Notes: a model not told the origin generated them from the letters alone. A DNA stretch of 53,351 nucleotides from CAJWKT01 sp964465375 (GCA_964465375.1 CAYXIJ010000016.1:1-53351), one strand, 5' to 3'. Shown: positions 44,568-53,028, numbered from the stretch's first letter. Numbers and translations are program-made.

Positions 44568-45215
44568 TTGGACACTGTAGTTATTACCCACGGCCTATGG
44601 ATGACAGGTGTAGAGTTGTATCTGCTCCGCAAGCGCCTGACAGCGGTAGGCTTTCGGACCTTCCAATTTTCTTATCGGTCTAGGACAGAGAGCCTAGACA
44701 AAAATTGTGAGCGCCTTGCCGCTTTTCTTAAAAACGTGCCTGGGGATCGTATCCACCTGGTGGGACATAGTCTAGGCGGGGTACTTATACTTAACTTGTT
44801 GGAGCGCTATCAGTCTGTTCGGGTAGGGCGTGCGGTTTGTCTCGCTCCTCCTTTAAAGGGAAGTATTGCAGCTCGGGCCCTAGCCTTTTCTTTTGTTGGC
44901 AACTATTTATTTGGTAGTAGTGTGGCCTATTTTGTTCGTGAAAAGGGAGTCGTGCCCTGTTCAGCTCATCAGCGGGTTGGTGTTATTGCAGGAGATCTTC
45001 CATTAGGGCTGGGTCGTTTCGTTGGTGATGTCCCGTATCCGAACGATGGCACTATAGCTGTAAAAGAAACCGAGCTGCAGGGCATCAAAGACCACATAGT
45101 ACTTCATGTATCTCATTTCTCTGTTTTAGTGTCTAGGACAGCTGCGAATCAAGTGCTACATTTTTTGCGTTTTGGATCCTTTTTTCGCGAACCTTTGGAT
45201 AGCCTGACTAACTGA
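44568..45215 (+). CDS. alpha/beta hydrolase, lipase-like
   Basis: The 215-residue protein has an alpha/beta hydrolase core: VVITHGLWMTGVELYLL with the oxyanion-loop HG, the nucleophile elbow GHSLGG (Ser68), an Asp in YPNDGTIAV, and His in HVSHFSVLVS. No signal peptide is seen, so it is probably cytoplasmic or membrane-associated. It resembles PGAP1/lipase class 2-type esterases, but the substrate is unknown. TTG 44568 is the only start in frame. It lies 3 nt before a glycosyltransferase gene, suggesting they act together. Confidence 0.8.
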   Translation: MDTVVITHGLWMTGVELYLLRKRLTAVGFRTFQFSYRSRTESLDKNCERLAAFLKNVPGDRIHLVGHSLGGVLILNLLERYQSVRVGRAVCLAPPLKGSIAARALAFSFVGNYLFGSSVAYFVREKGVVPCSAHQRVGVIAGDLPLGLGRFVGDVPYPNDGTIAVKETELQGIKDHIVLHVSHFSVLVSRTAANQVLHFLRFGSFFREPLDSLTN

Positions 45216-45218
45216 TAA

Positions 45219-46307
45219 ATGCGCGTCATACATCTTGAAACCGGCATGCACCTGTATGGAGGGGGCGAACAAGTCCGTTGCCTGATCCAAGGTCTTAGCA
45301 ATTGCGGTGTAGAGAATATCTTAGTTTGTGCCGAGGGTAGTGCGATTGCTCAAGCCACGGCAGCCAACGATGTGGTAGAGATCCGGTCCAGGGGTGATTT
45401 GGACTTTTTTCTATATCATCGGTTAAAAGTGTTGCTCCATTCCATTTCACCTGACCTTCTTCACGTGCATTCTAGGCGAGGAGCAGATTGGTTTGGAGGT
45501 TTCGCCGCAGCCAAATGCAACATACCGGCCGTATTGACCCGACGAGTGGATAACCCAGAGGTAGCGTTTGCGGCGCGGGTTAAATACTGCTCTTACCGCA
45601 CAGTAATTGCGATTTCAAGGGCGATCGAAATCTTATTAGTGAAAGGAGTTGGATTATCCCAGTCCAGAGTCAGGCGGATAGAAAGTGCCGTAGACACAGA
45701 ACGGTTTTATCCAGACGAGAGCCGAGATCGGCTGCTTACAGCTATGAAATTGCCCGGTGACGTCAATCTGGTCGGAGTCGTCGCTCAACTTATTCCACGC
45801 AAAGGTCACGACGTATTATTAGGTATTTTGCCGGCTCTGATAGATCATTGTCCGCAACTGAGGGTGCTGTTTTTTGGTCAAGGAAGTGAGGCGGGCAAGC
45901 TTCAACGCCGAATCAGGAAACTCAATTTAAATGAATACGTGAAAATGTTGGGATTTAGAGATGACTTACCCCGCTTGTTATCGGGGCTAGATTTGCTTGT
46001 CCATCCGGCTCGGCGGGAAGGCATGGGTGTAGCAGTGCTTCAGGGAATGAGCGCCGGGGTGCCCGTGGTGGCATCGAATGTAGGTGGTATCGCTGATGTA
46101 ATTCAAGACGGGGTCCAAGGAATACTTATTGAGCCTGATGATCCTCCTGCCCTGATTGGGGCATTAAAACGCCTGCTTGGTGACTCTGAATTACGGAATC
46201 GCCTTGGTAATGCTGGGCGTTCTCATGTTGAGGAAAAATTTTCAATTTCAAAGATGACGAAAAGTCATCTAGAGGTTTATGGTTCTGTATCTGAGGGTCG
46301 TCTGTGA
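45219..46307 (+). CDS. glycosyltransferase family 4 protein
   Basis: The 362-residue GT-B protein has an N-terminal acceptor domain starting ETGMHLYGGGEQVRCL, a LLHVHSRRGADW segment, and a donor domain with GVVAQLIPRKGHDVLL, LGFRDDLPRLLSGLDLLVHPAR and EGMGVAVLQGMSAGVPVVA. The usual E-x7-E motif appears as E-x7-Q, as in some LPS-core transferases. It probably adds a sugar to a lipid or LPS acceptor. It ends in a GTGA overlap with pncC. The acceptor and sugar cannot be read from sequence. Confidence 0.88.
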   Translation: MRVIHLETGMHLYGGGEQVRCLIQGLSNCGVENILVCAEGSAIAQATAANDVVEIRSRGDLDFFLYHRLKVLLHSISPDLLHVHSRRGADWFGGFAAAKCNIPAVLTRRVDNPEVAFAARVKYCSYRTVIAISRAIEILLVKGVGLSQSRVRRIESAVDTERFYPDESRDRLLTAMKLPGDVNLVGVVAQLIPRKGHDVLLGILPALIDHCPQLRVLFFGQGSEAGKLQRRIRKLNLNEYVKMLGFRDDLPRLLSGLDLLVHPARREGMGVAVLQGMSAGVPVVASNVGGIADVIQDGVQGILIEPDDPPALIGALKRLLGDSELRNRLGNAGRSHVEEKFSISKMTKSHLEVYGSVSEGRL

Positions 46308-46822
46308 TCGTATTATCTGACAAGGACCTGAACCGACTAGGCTGCGAGCTGGGCGAAGCTTTGCTGACCAAGGGCTGGAGTGTGGCTACGGCGGAGTCTT
46401 GTACTGGGGGATGGATTGCCAAGGTACTGACAGATGTCCCTGGATGCTCACGGTGGTTTGGTTGGGGTTTTGTTACCTATGCCGACGATGCGAAAGAAAA
46501 AATGTTACATGTACCTAAAGAAGTGCTCGATCATTACGGTGCCGTAAGTCGTGAAACAGCCCGCTCCATGGCTGAAGGTGCCCGAGATGCAACCCAAGCA
46601 CAGCTTGCCGTGGCTGTGACTGGTATTGCAGGACCTGAAGGGGGCTCAAAGGAGAAGCCGGTCGGGACAGTCTGGTTCGGCTGGACCGGCCCGGATGGCT
46701 TTCATGCAGAGTGCTGTCATTTCGAGGGCGACCGCGAAAATATCCGGCGCGAGAGCGTTGCTCATGCCATAAGGCTCTTGCTTAGGGTGGTCAGTGGATA
46801 TCCAGGTAGCCAAGGAGACTAG
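46304..46822 (+). CDS. pncC: nicotinamide-nucleotide amidase PncC (CinA C-terminal domain)
   Basis: PncC deamidates NMN to nicotinic acid mononucleotide for pyridine salvage. The 172-residue stand-alone CinA domain has TAESCTGGWIAKVLTDVPG with the catalytic Ser, FVTYADDAKEKML, YGAVSRETA, AVTGIAGPEGGS, and KPVGTVWFGW. Its position one gene before recA is typical of gammaproteobacteria. GTG 46304 overlaps the glycosyltransferase stop. It overlaps thpR by 29 nt. Confidence 0.94.
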   Translation: MIVLSDKDLNRLGCELGEALLTKGWSVATAESCTGGWIAKVLTDVPGCSRWFGWGFVTYADDAKEKMLHVPKEVLDHYGAVSRETARSMAEGARDATQAQLAVAVTGIAGPEGGSKEKPVGTVWFGWTGPDGFHAECCHFEGDRENIRRESVAHAIRLLLRVVSGYPGSQGD

Positions 46823-47336
46823 ACCCCTCCGACGTTTTTTTTTCGGCCTTTGGCCGGATCAATCTGTCCGCAAAAATCTTGTCTGTTCGACGAAAAATAT
46901 CGTTCAGATTTCTGGGGGCCGTGCCGTGGCCGTGGAGAATTTGCATATCACCGTGGCCTTTTTGGGGGCGATCAATAAAGCGCAGCTAAGAAAGGTGCAG
47001 GCCGTACCACCTGTTACCGCCTCAAAATTTGTGATTACCCTGGACACACTTCATTTTCATAGATCCTCCCGCATGCTTTGGCTGGTGCCACACGAAGTCC
47101 CAGCGGAGCTGGTGTTGTTACGGCAGTCGTTGTGGGATGGCTTGGAGCAGGCGGGTTGCAAGCGCGAATATCGACTCTACCGCCCTCATCTCACATTGGC
47201 TAGAAGGAGTCGGATGGTGAGAGAAGCTGTGAAGCCTGTGGTGTGGCCTGTTACAAAGTTAGTGCTACTGGAGTCTGTGCCGGTACCCAAAGGGGTGAGT
47301 TATGAAGTAGCACAAACTTGGCGTTTAGGCGAGTAA
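46794..47336 (+). CDS. thpR: RNA 2',3'-cyclic phosphodiesterase ThpR
   Basis: ThpR belongs to the 2H phosphoesterases, also called 2'-5' RNA ligases. The 180-residue protein carries the two H-x-T motifs LHITVAFLG (about residue 52) and PHLTLARR (about 131), and begins RRFFFGLWPDQ. The start GTG 46794 lies inside pncC; later starts would cut the first strand. It ends 101 nt before recA. Confidence 0.9.
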   Translation: MDIQVAKETRPLRRFFFGLWPDQSVRKNLVCSTKNIVQISGGRAVAVENLHITVAFLGAINKAQLRKVQAVPPVTASKFVITLDTLHFHRSSRMLWLVPHEVPAELVLLRQSLWDGLEQAGCKREYRLYRPHLTLARRSRMVREAVKPVVWPVTKLVLLESVPVPKGVSYEVAQTWRLGE

Positions 47337-47385
47337 TGCTTTTTGTTTTCTGGACTACTAAAGTGTGGCTGCCATAAGTGTCTTT

Positions 47386-47402
47386 CTGTGGAATAATGAC
47401 AG
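47386..47402 (+). promoter_or_regulatory. LexA-like inverted repeat upstream of recA (spacer one base too long)
   Basis: CTGT at 47386-47389 and ACAG at 47399-47402 face each other, but CTG and CAG are 11 nt apart instead of the 10 of a gammaproteobacterial SOS box. It follows a weak promoter-like pair (TGGACT 47351-47356, 16 nt, CATAAG 47373-47378), so it would cover the transcription start. Confidence 0.4.
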
Positions 47403-47437
47403 TCCAATACCTTTTTGAACACGCACCTGGAAAATCA

Positions 47438-48490
47438 ATGGAAGACAACCGAAAGAAAGCGTTGAGCGCAGCCTTAGGCCAAATCGAGAAGCAATTTGGC
47501 AAGGGTTCCGTGATGCGTCTTGGTGATGCCACCGGCACACGGGAAATGGATGCGTACTCTACCGGTTCCCTAGGTCTAGACATCGCACTTGGCATTGGTG
47601 GCTTACCCAAGGGCCGCGTGGTGGAAGTCTATGGACCAGAGGCCTCAGGCAAGACCACCCTCACCCTGCAGGTGGTCGCTCAGGTGCAAAAGGCCGGTGG
47701 CACCGCGGCTTTCGTGGACGCTGAGCACGCGCTCGACCCTGTGTATGCTGAAAAACTAAAGGTCAATCTAGATGATCTGTTGATTTCCCAGCCCGATACA
47801 GGCGAACAGGCACTGGAAATTACAGACATGTTGGTGCGTTCTGGTGCTGTGGACCTTGTCGTGATTGATTCAGTGGCAGCATTAACACCGAGAGCTGAGA
47901 TCGAAGGTGAGATGGGAGACTCGCACGTGGGTTTGCAAGCGAGGTTAATGTCTCAGGCTCTGCGTAAACTAACATCCAATATTAAGCGTTCAAATTGCCT
48001 TGTGGTTTTTATTAACCAGATCCGGATGAAGATTGGTGTGATGTTTGGAAATCCGGAAACCACCACCGGTGGTAATGCGCTTAAATTTTATTCTTCCGTG
48101 CGACTGGATATTCGGCGTATTGGGGCCATCAAAAAAGGTGATGAGATTGTGGGTAATGAAACCCGGGTCAAAGTTGTAAAAAATAAAGTCGCGCCACCTT
48201 TTAAGAAAGCAGAATTTGAAATTATGTACGGTCAGGGTATTTCTCGGGAAGGGGAAATCATCGATCTCGGTGTCGAAGAAAATATTGTTGAAAAGGCAGG
48301 CTCCTGGTATAGCTACGGGACGGACCGAATCGGGCAGGGTAAGGAGAATGCACGGGAGTATCTGATCGAACATCCGGAAGTAGCTGACGAGATCGAGAGC
48401 AAGCTCCGCGAAAAACTGTTACCCGACACACCTTCGAAAGCGGTACTGGGTGAGATTGAGGAGGAGAGCCCCGATCTCCAGCAAGCCTGA
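47438..48490 (+). CDS. recA: recombinase RecA
   Basis: RecA forms the strand-exchange filament and triggers LexA self-cleavage. The 350-residue protein has the P-loop GPEASGKTT (about residues 67-75), FVDAEHALDPVYA, VVIDSVAALTPRAEIEGEMGD (Walker B and loop L1), FINQIRMKIGVMFGNPETTTGG (L2), and an acidic C-terminus. ATG 47438 gives the family start MEDNRKKAL; the frame is open back to 47378. recX follows closely. Confidence 0.98.
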   Translation: MEDNRKKALSAALGQIEKQFGKGSVMRLGDATGTREMDAYSTGSLGLDIALGIGGLPKGRVVEVYGPEASGKTTLTLQVVAQVQKAGGTAAFVDAEHALDPVYAEKLKVNLDDLLISQPDTGEQALEITDMLVRSGAVDLVVIDSVAALTPRAEIEGEMGDSHVGLQARLMSQALRKLTSNIKRSNCLVVFINQIRMKIGVMFGNPETTTGGNALKFYSSVRLDIRRIGAIKKGDEIVGNETRVKVVKNKVAPPFKKAEFEIMYGQGISREGEIIDLGVEENIVEKAGSWYSYGTDRIGQGKENAREYLIEHPEVADEIESKLREKLLPDTPSKAVLGEIEEESPDLQQA

Positions 48491-48500
48491 AGCAGTTACG

Positions 48501-48974
48501 TTGTCTTCGCGCTCTGTTAAGGAACAACGCAAGTTATGTCGCCGCCAAGCTCTCGGTTTGCTAGCCCGGCGTGAGCACAGCCGCCTAGAGCTCGAAAATA
48601 AACTTGCTGGCCGTTCTTTTGGCACAGAATTTATTTGCAGTACGCTGGATCAGCTGCAAGAGGAGGGTTTGCTGGTCGAGACCCGTTTTGTGGAAGAATT
48701 TATCCGTAGCCGTGCATTCAAAGGAAACGGACCGATTCGTATAAGGGCTGAGCTTTTGGAAAGGGGAATTGGTGAGCACGAAGTGTGTTCAGCCCTGGCA
48801 GTTGCAGGGTTCGATTGGCCAGGGCTCGCGGGCGCAGCGCGTACAAAACGTTTCGGGATCAATGCTCCTGGGGATCTGAAAGAGCGAGCTCGGCAGGTAA
48901 GGTTTCTCAGATACAGGGGTTTTGAAGTGGCTCAGATCAATGCGGCACTGGATCTTAACGGTAATTCCGATTAG
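48501..48974 (+). CDS. recX: RecA regulator RecX
   Basis: RecX binds and limits RecA filaments. The 157-residue product has the three helical repeats of the family: LARREHSRLELENKLAG, VETRFVEEFIRSRAFKGNGPIRIRAELLERGI, and RFLRYRGFEVAQINAAL. The start is uncertain. TTG 48501 (used here) lies just after recA; GTG 48450 or TTG 48456 would overlap recA by up to 41 nt. A strong AGGAGG at 48459-48464 lies upstream without a canonical start at the ideal distance. Confidence 0.9.
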   Translation: MSSRSVKEQRKLCRRQALGLLARREHSRLELENKLAGRSFGTEFICSTLDQLQEEGLLVETRFVEEFIRSRAFKGNGPIRIRAELLERGIGEHEVCSALAVAGFDWPGLAGAARTKRFGINAPGDLKERARQVRFLRYRGFEVAQINAALDLNGNSD

Positions 48975-48985
48975 CTTCGGGTGTC

Positions 48986-51589
48986 ATGAGTACCGTAAAT
49001 GATCTACGCCAGGCCTTCCTGGACTACTTTGCAAAAAAGGGGCATGAAATTGTTCCAGGATGTCCGCTTGTCCCGGCAAATGATCAGACCCTGCTTTTTA
49101 CCAATGCCGGGATGGTCCAGTTTAAGGACGCTTTTCTCGGTCGGGAGAAGCGCACTACACCTCGGGCGGTAAGTTCCCAGAGATGCCTGCGAGCTGGCGG
49201 TAAACATAATGATCTAGAAAATGTGGGTTATACGGAGCGCCACCACACTTTTTTTGAAATGTTGGGCAATTTTAGTTTCGGTGATTACTTTAAAGATGAA
49301 GCAATTCATTATGCCTGGGAGTTCACCACCGATGTTTTGAATCTATCCCCCGAACGGCTCTGGGTTACTGTGTTCGAGGAAGATGATGATGCAGCGGAGA
49401 TTTGGTTAAAGGGAGTCGGTATCGATTCGAGCCGGTTCTCCAAAATGGGAAAGAAGAGCAACTTTTGGGCCATGGGTGATACAGGACCTTGCGGGCCATG
49501 TAGCGAAATTTTTTATGATCATGGTCCGGAAGTTGGGGGTGGGCCGCCGGGGTCTGCGGATGAGGACGGCGACCGGTACGTGGAGATTTGGAACCTGGTG
49601 TTCATGCAGTTCGACCGAGATTCAAGTGGAAAGCTAGCTGCACTACCCAAACCATCGGTGGATACCGGGATGGGACTGGAGCGTCTGGCTGCCGTGATGC
49701 AAGGGGCAAGCTCTAATTATGAGATTGATATTTTCAAACGGCTCATCGAAGAAGCCGCTGAGGTTACCGGTACCGAAGACATTTCAGATAAATCGCTGCG
49801 CGTCATTGCCGATCACATCCGTGCTTGTTCTTTTTTGATTACGGACGGGGTGTTGCCGGGCAATGAAAACCGCAACTATGTACTGCGCCGAATTATCCGC
49901 CGTGCGATTCGCCACGGCTACAAGTTAGGAGTTAGGGAGCCCTTTTTTTACAAGCTCGTTAGGCCACTGGAAGTTCAGATGGGTCCAGCCTATCCTGAGT
50001 TGACGGAAAAGTGTGAGGAAGTGGAGAGGGCGCTGCGACAGGAGGAACATCGTTTTGCCGAGACTCTACACCAAGGGATGGGGATTTTGGAAGATGCCAT
50101 CCAGGAGCTCGGACCTGAAAAAATTATACCGGGCGAGACGGTTTTTAAGTTGTACGATACATTTGGGTTTCCGCAGGACCTGACAGCTGATATTGCCCGG
50201 GAAAGGGGGCTCGCAGTGGATGAGAAAGGATTCGAAGTGGAAATGGAAGCACAACGTAAACGAGCTCGAAAGGGAAGCCGTTTTGCGGCGGGGAGTCCAG
50301 GCCTGCCAAGCTTGAAAACATCCACCACCTTTGCGGGCTACGAGACTTTGTCTTCCGCCAGCCGCGTAGAGGCGCTTTTTTCCGGTGGTGAGCCGGTGGA
50401 CCTTCTGAAGTCAGGTTCAGAGGGAATTGTGGTCCTGGATACCACACCTTTTTACCCAGAGGGCGGGGGGCAGGTGGGCGATGCTGGCGTGCTACGGGCC
50501 AAGGGTAAGCTGTTCGGCGTAACTGATACGCAAAAGCTGGGTTCGGCCTATGGCCACATTGGCACAGTCGGTGAGGGGCGCATCAAGGTTGGGGACGCAG
50601 TGACTGCCGAGGTGGACGAAAGCTTACGGGCCTCGGTTGTTCTGAACCACTCGGCGACCCACCTGCTGCACGCGGCCCTACGCGCAGTGCTGGGCCAGCA
50701 TGTACAGCAGAAGGGGTCCCTGGTTGCGCCCGACCGAACACGGTTCGATTTCTCCCATCATGAGCCGATAACCCCGGAACAGGTTGAGGACATTGAACGG
50801 CTAGTGAACCAGCAGATCCGCCTGAACAGTGAGGCGGAGGTTCGTGTAATGCCCTACCAAGAGGCCATTGATTCAGGTGCCCTGCATTTCTTCGGCGACA
50901 AGTATGCCGAAGAGGTTCGGGTGCTCAAACTGGGTGATTTTTCCACTGAGCTTTGCGGAGGTACCCATGTGAACCGGACCGGTGACATTGGCCTTTTCAA
51001 GATCGTTTCAGAAGGCGGTATCGCGTCCGGTGTCCGGAGAATTGAAGCAGTCACAGGTGCAGGTGCGCTCAGTTGGGTCAAAGAGAGCGAAAATGTATTA
51101 AAGGGCCTAGCGGATATTGTCAAAGCTGGCCGGGAGGATCTGACGGAAAAGGTTCAGCAGCTCGTGGAACAGAAAAATGTTTTAGAGCGTCAATTACAGT
51201 CCTTGAAAGGTAAGTTTACCGCGAGCAGGACCGGGGGCCTGGCTGAACAGGCGGAGGATGTTGGCGGGGTAAGGTTAGTAGTTGCAAGACTCGACGGGGC
51301 CGATTCAAAAGGACTCAGGGAAGCGGTAGATCAACTTAAAGAGGAGCTGTCCTCGGGTGTTGTTGTCCTGGGAGCAGTGGACGGGAACAAGGTTCTTTTG
51401 GTCGCCGGGGTGACTAATGATTTGACGGACAAACTCAAAGCCGGTCAGTTGATAGGGAAAGTGGCAAAGCATGTAGGTGGAAGTGGCGGCGGACGGGCAG
51501 ATTTTGCCCAGGCGGGTGGCACTAAGCCCAAAAAATTGGACGAAGCCTTAGGTCTAGTGGCCAAGCAGGTTGCTGATAGCGCCAGTTAG
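48986..51589 (+). CDS. alaS: alanyl-tRNA synthetase AlaS
   Basis: AlaRS charges tRNA-Ala and edits Ser/Gly mischarging. The 867-residue protein has the class II core (FTNAGMVQFKDAFLG, RCLRAGGKHNDLENVG, DTGMGLERL), the editing domain with its zinc ligands NHSATHLLHAAL and CGGTHVNRTGDIG, a coiled coil, and the C-terminal DHHA1 domain with GGRADFAQAGG. Length is close to E. coli AlaRS (876). It lies 11 nt after recX. The stop overlaps by 3 nt the stop of the convergent MORN gene. Confidence 0.98.
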   Translation: MSTVNDLRQAFLDYFAKKGHEIVPGCPLVPANDQTLLFTNAGMVQFKDAFLGREKRTTPRAVSSQRCLRAGGKHNDLENVGYTERHHTFFEMLGNFSFGDYFKDEAIHYAWEFTTDVLNLSPERLWVTVFEEDDDAAEIWLKGVGIDSSRFSKMGKKSNFWAMGDTGPCGPCSEIFYDHGPEVGGGPPGSADEDGDRYVEIWNLVFMQFDRDSSGKLAALPKPSVDTGMGLERLAAVMQGASSNYEIDIFKRLIEEAAEVTGTEDISDKSLRVIADHIRACSFLITDGVLPGNENRNYVLRRIIRRAIRHGYKLGVREPFFYKLVRPLEVQMGPAYPELTEKCEEVERALRQEEHRFAETLHQGMGILEDAIQELGPEKIIPGETVFKLYDTFGFPQDLTADIARERGLAVDEKGFEVEMEAQRKRARKGSRFAAGSPGLPSLKTSTTFAGYETLSSASRVEALFSGGEPVDLLKSGSEGIVVLDTTPFYPEGGGQVGDAGVLRAKGKLFGVTDTQKLGSAYGHIGTVGEGRIKVGDAVTAEVDESLRASVVLNHSATHLLHAALRAVLGQHVQQKGSLVAPDRTRFDFSHHEPITPEQVEDIERLVNQQIRLNSEAEVRVMPYQEAIDSGALHFFGDKYAEEVRVLKLGDFSTELCGGTHVNRTGDIGLFKIVSEGGIASGVRRIEAVTGAGALSWVKESENVLKGLADIVKAGREDLTEKVQQLVEQKNVLERQLQSLKGKFTASRTGGLAEQAEDVGGVRLVVARLDGADSKGLREAVDQLKEELSSGVVVLGAVDGNKVLLVAGVTNDLTDKLKAGQLIGKVAKHVGGSGGGRADFAQAGGTKPKKLDEALGLVAKQVADSAS

Positions 51590-52224
51590 TTACTACCTAA
51601 AAATTCGCCGTTTTCCCATAGGCCCTTCAGAGTCGATCCATCTGCTTTGGTCAGAGTGCCTTGTCCGTTAAAGGCACCGTCCTTAAATGTACCCACGTAT
51701 TTTTCACCATCAGCAATACTATAGATGCCTTGCCCATTCGGTTGGCCATCCTTGAACTCACCCTCGTATCGTCGTCTGCCCGCTAAAGTAATAACACCTA
51801 CACAGTCCGTCCAAATAGCCGGGTCATAATTGCCAGAGCAACCTTGAGGTTTTTGAAAAACGCCATTTTCCCACAGGCCTTTCAGAGTCGATCCATCTGC
51901 CCTGGTCAGGGTGCCTTGTCCGTCGAAGGTGTTACTGCTGAACTCACCGACATATTCGCTTCCATCGGGAAAAGTATAGGTACCGTGCCCAGAAAATTGG
52001 CCAAACTGAAATTCACCAACGTATTTGCTTCCGTCAGGCAAAATGTGGGTGCCTATGCAGTTGGTCCACCTGTAACCCACTCCCCCAAAGTCACTGCCGA
52101 GCCCCTCTGTAAAGTCTTGGCTCGGTGGGCAAGCTCGTTGGCCCCAGCTCTGAGTTGAGACAAGCAGCAGAACAACGCACCATCCAAATAGGCTAAAACT
52201 AGTTGCTGACCGTGTTTTTCCCAT
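51586..52224 (-). CDS. secreted MORN-repeat protein
   Basis: The 212-residue product has an N-terminal signal peptide (hydrophobic FGWCVVLLLVS, probable cleavage near SWGQ), then MORN repeats of the Y-x-G-E-F-x-x-G-x-x-x-G-x-G type. Two modules of about 85 residues are repeated, each beginning W-T-N/D-C-I/V-G and ending LKGLWENG. Each holds two MORN units. The frame is open to ATG 52335, whose product would carry a second hydrophobic stretch (LHLILLIFLPSLVLA) and which also has a ribosome site (GAGGT). MORN proteins often bind membranes or scaffolds; no function is assigned. Confidence 0.85.
   Translation of the reverse strand: MGKTRSATSFSLFGWCVVLLLVSTQSWGQRACPPSQDFTEGLGSDFGGVGYRWTNCIGTHILPDGSKYVGEFQFGQFSGHGTYTFPDGSEYVGEFSSNTFDGQGTLTRADGSTLKGLWENGVFQKPQGCSGNYDPAIWTDCVGVITLAGRRRYEGEFKDGQPNGQGIYSIADGEKYVGTFKDGAFNGQGTLTKADGSTLKGLWENGEFLGSN
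51606..51668. repeat. 63-bp intragenic direct repeat, copy 1 (MORN gene)
   Basis: This matches 51861-51923 with few mismatches, at an offset of 255 nt (85 codons). Both encode the segment QGTLT(K/R)ADGSTLKGLWENG on the minus strand. It marks duplication of a whole module. Confidence 0.85.
51861..51923. repeat. 63-bp intragenic direct repeat, copy 2 (MORN gene)
   Basis: This is the partner of the repeat at 51606-51668, in the same orientation and reading frame, 85 codons away. The nucleotide match is closer here than in the rest of the module. Confidence 0.85.
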
Positions 52225-52380
52225 CACAAACTTCCCAAGGTCTGCTAATACTAAACTTGGCAAGAAAATCAAAAGTATTAGATGGAGTTTTTTTATTTTT
52301 GACACCTTCTGCAACTGCCCATTGCCTACGGGCATTATAGTACCTCGTTATAATGACAGATATAAATGTTCCATTATTCA

Positions 52381-52416
52381 GCACTCCGTGAGTGCATACT
52401 CCCCAGTTCCTTGGGG
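52381..52416. other. two tandem hairpins between the MORN and sulfotransferase genes
   Basis: GCACTC-CGT-GAGTGC (52381-52395) is a perfect 6-bp stem. CCCCA-6 nt-TGGGG (52401-52416) is a perfect 5-bp stem with G-C rich arms. No T-run follows on the plus strand. They lie in the divergent gap and could be an operator, a terminator remnant or a recombination trace. Confidence 0.4.
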
Positions 52417-52491
52417 GTGCGCAGATGCATCACAAAATTATTCAACTAGACATGATCTAGCGTAAAAGACAGCGCAACGGAACAGAAAGTA

Positions 52492-53028
52492 ATGAATAAA
52501 ATATTTGGGATAGGACTCCCTAGAACAGGGACGACTAGCCTATCAAAGGCTTTAAGGGCTCTCGGATATGAGGGTCGGAATTATTGTTTGCTACATGACA
52601 CTGGAACCTCTGATAAAACCACGTTTTTTGAGGTCGATAATTCATTCTATAGAAATTTTCAAGATGTTTTTCATGGGAATAAAAATTCAAAATTTATCTT
52701 AACCATTCGCGCTAGAGATTCCTGGAGAAAATCAATCTCTAGATTTTTAGAAAGCTCTAATTTATTAGATTATAAAAACGTACTACCAGACATCACAGAA
52801 TACACTGAGGAAGTTGAGAGGTTCTTTAAAAGTCATGGCGCGGAGAATCAATTATTGACATTCGACGTATTTGACGAGAGCTGTAATTCCAGTTGCAAAT
52901 GGGAAAAATTATCTGATTTTCTGAAAATAGAAATCACTAAAAAAGATATATCTTTTCCACATGAAAATTTATTATCTCCTCGGGGTTTGCTGCCACCTGA
53001 AAGTAGTACAAAATTTTTGGGCGCTTAA
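52492..53028 (+). CDS. P-loop sulfotransferase-like protein
   Basis: The 178-residue product starts with FGIGLPRTGTTSLSKAL, the PAPS phosphosulfate-binding loop of sulfotransferases (residues about 5-21). It continues with KFILTIRARDSWRKSISRFL, the expected 3'-phosphate-binding strand and helix with the conserved Ser. It has no signal peptide. It is shorter than most sulfotransferases (about 200-300 residues) but resembles the small Sulfotransfer_4-type proteins. It is visibly richer in A and T than its neighbours, suggesting transfer. The acceptor is unknown. Confidence 0.8.
   Translation: MNKIFGIGLPRTGTTSLSKALRALGYEGRNYCLLHDTGTSDKTTFFEVDNSFYRNFQDVFHGNKNSKFILTIRARDSWRKSISRFLESSNLLDYKNVLPDITEYTEEVERFFKSHGAENQLLTFDVFDESCNSSCKWEKLSDFLKIEITKKDISFPHENLLSPRGLLPPESSTKFLGA

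Noticed and set aside
46005..46070. E-x7-Q instead of E-x7-E in the GT4 protein as loss of activity
   Set aside because: Several active GT4 enzymes of LPS synthesis have the same form, so it does not show inactivity.
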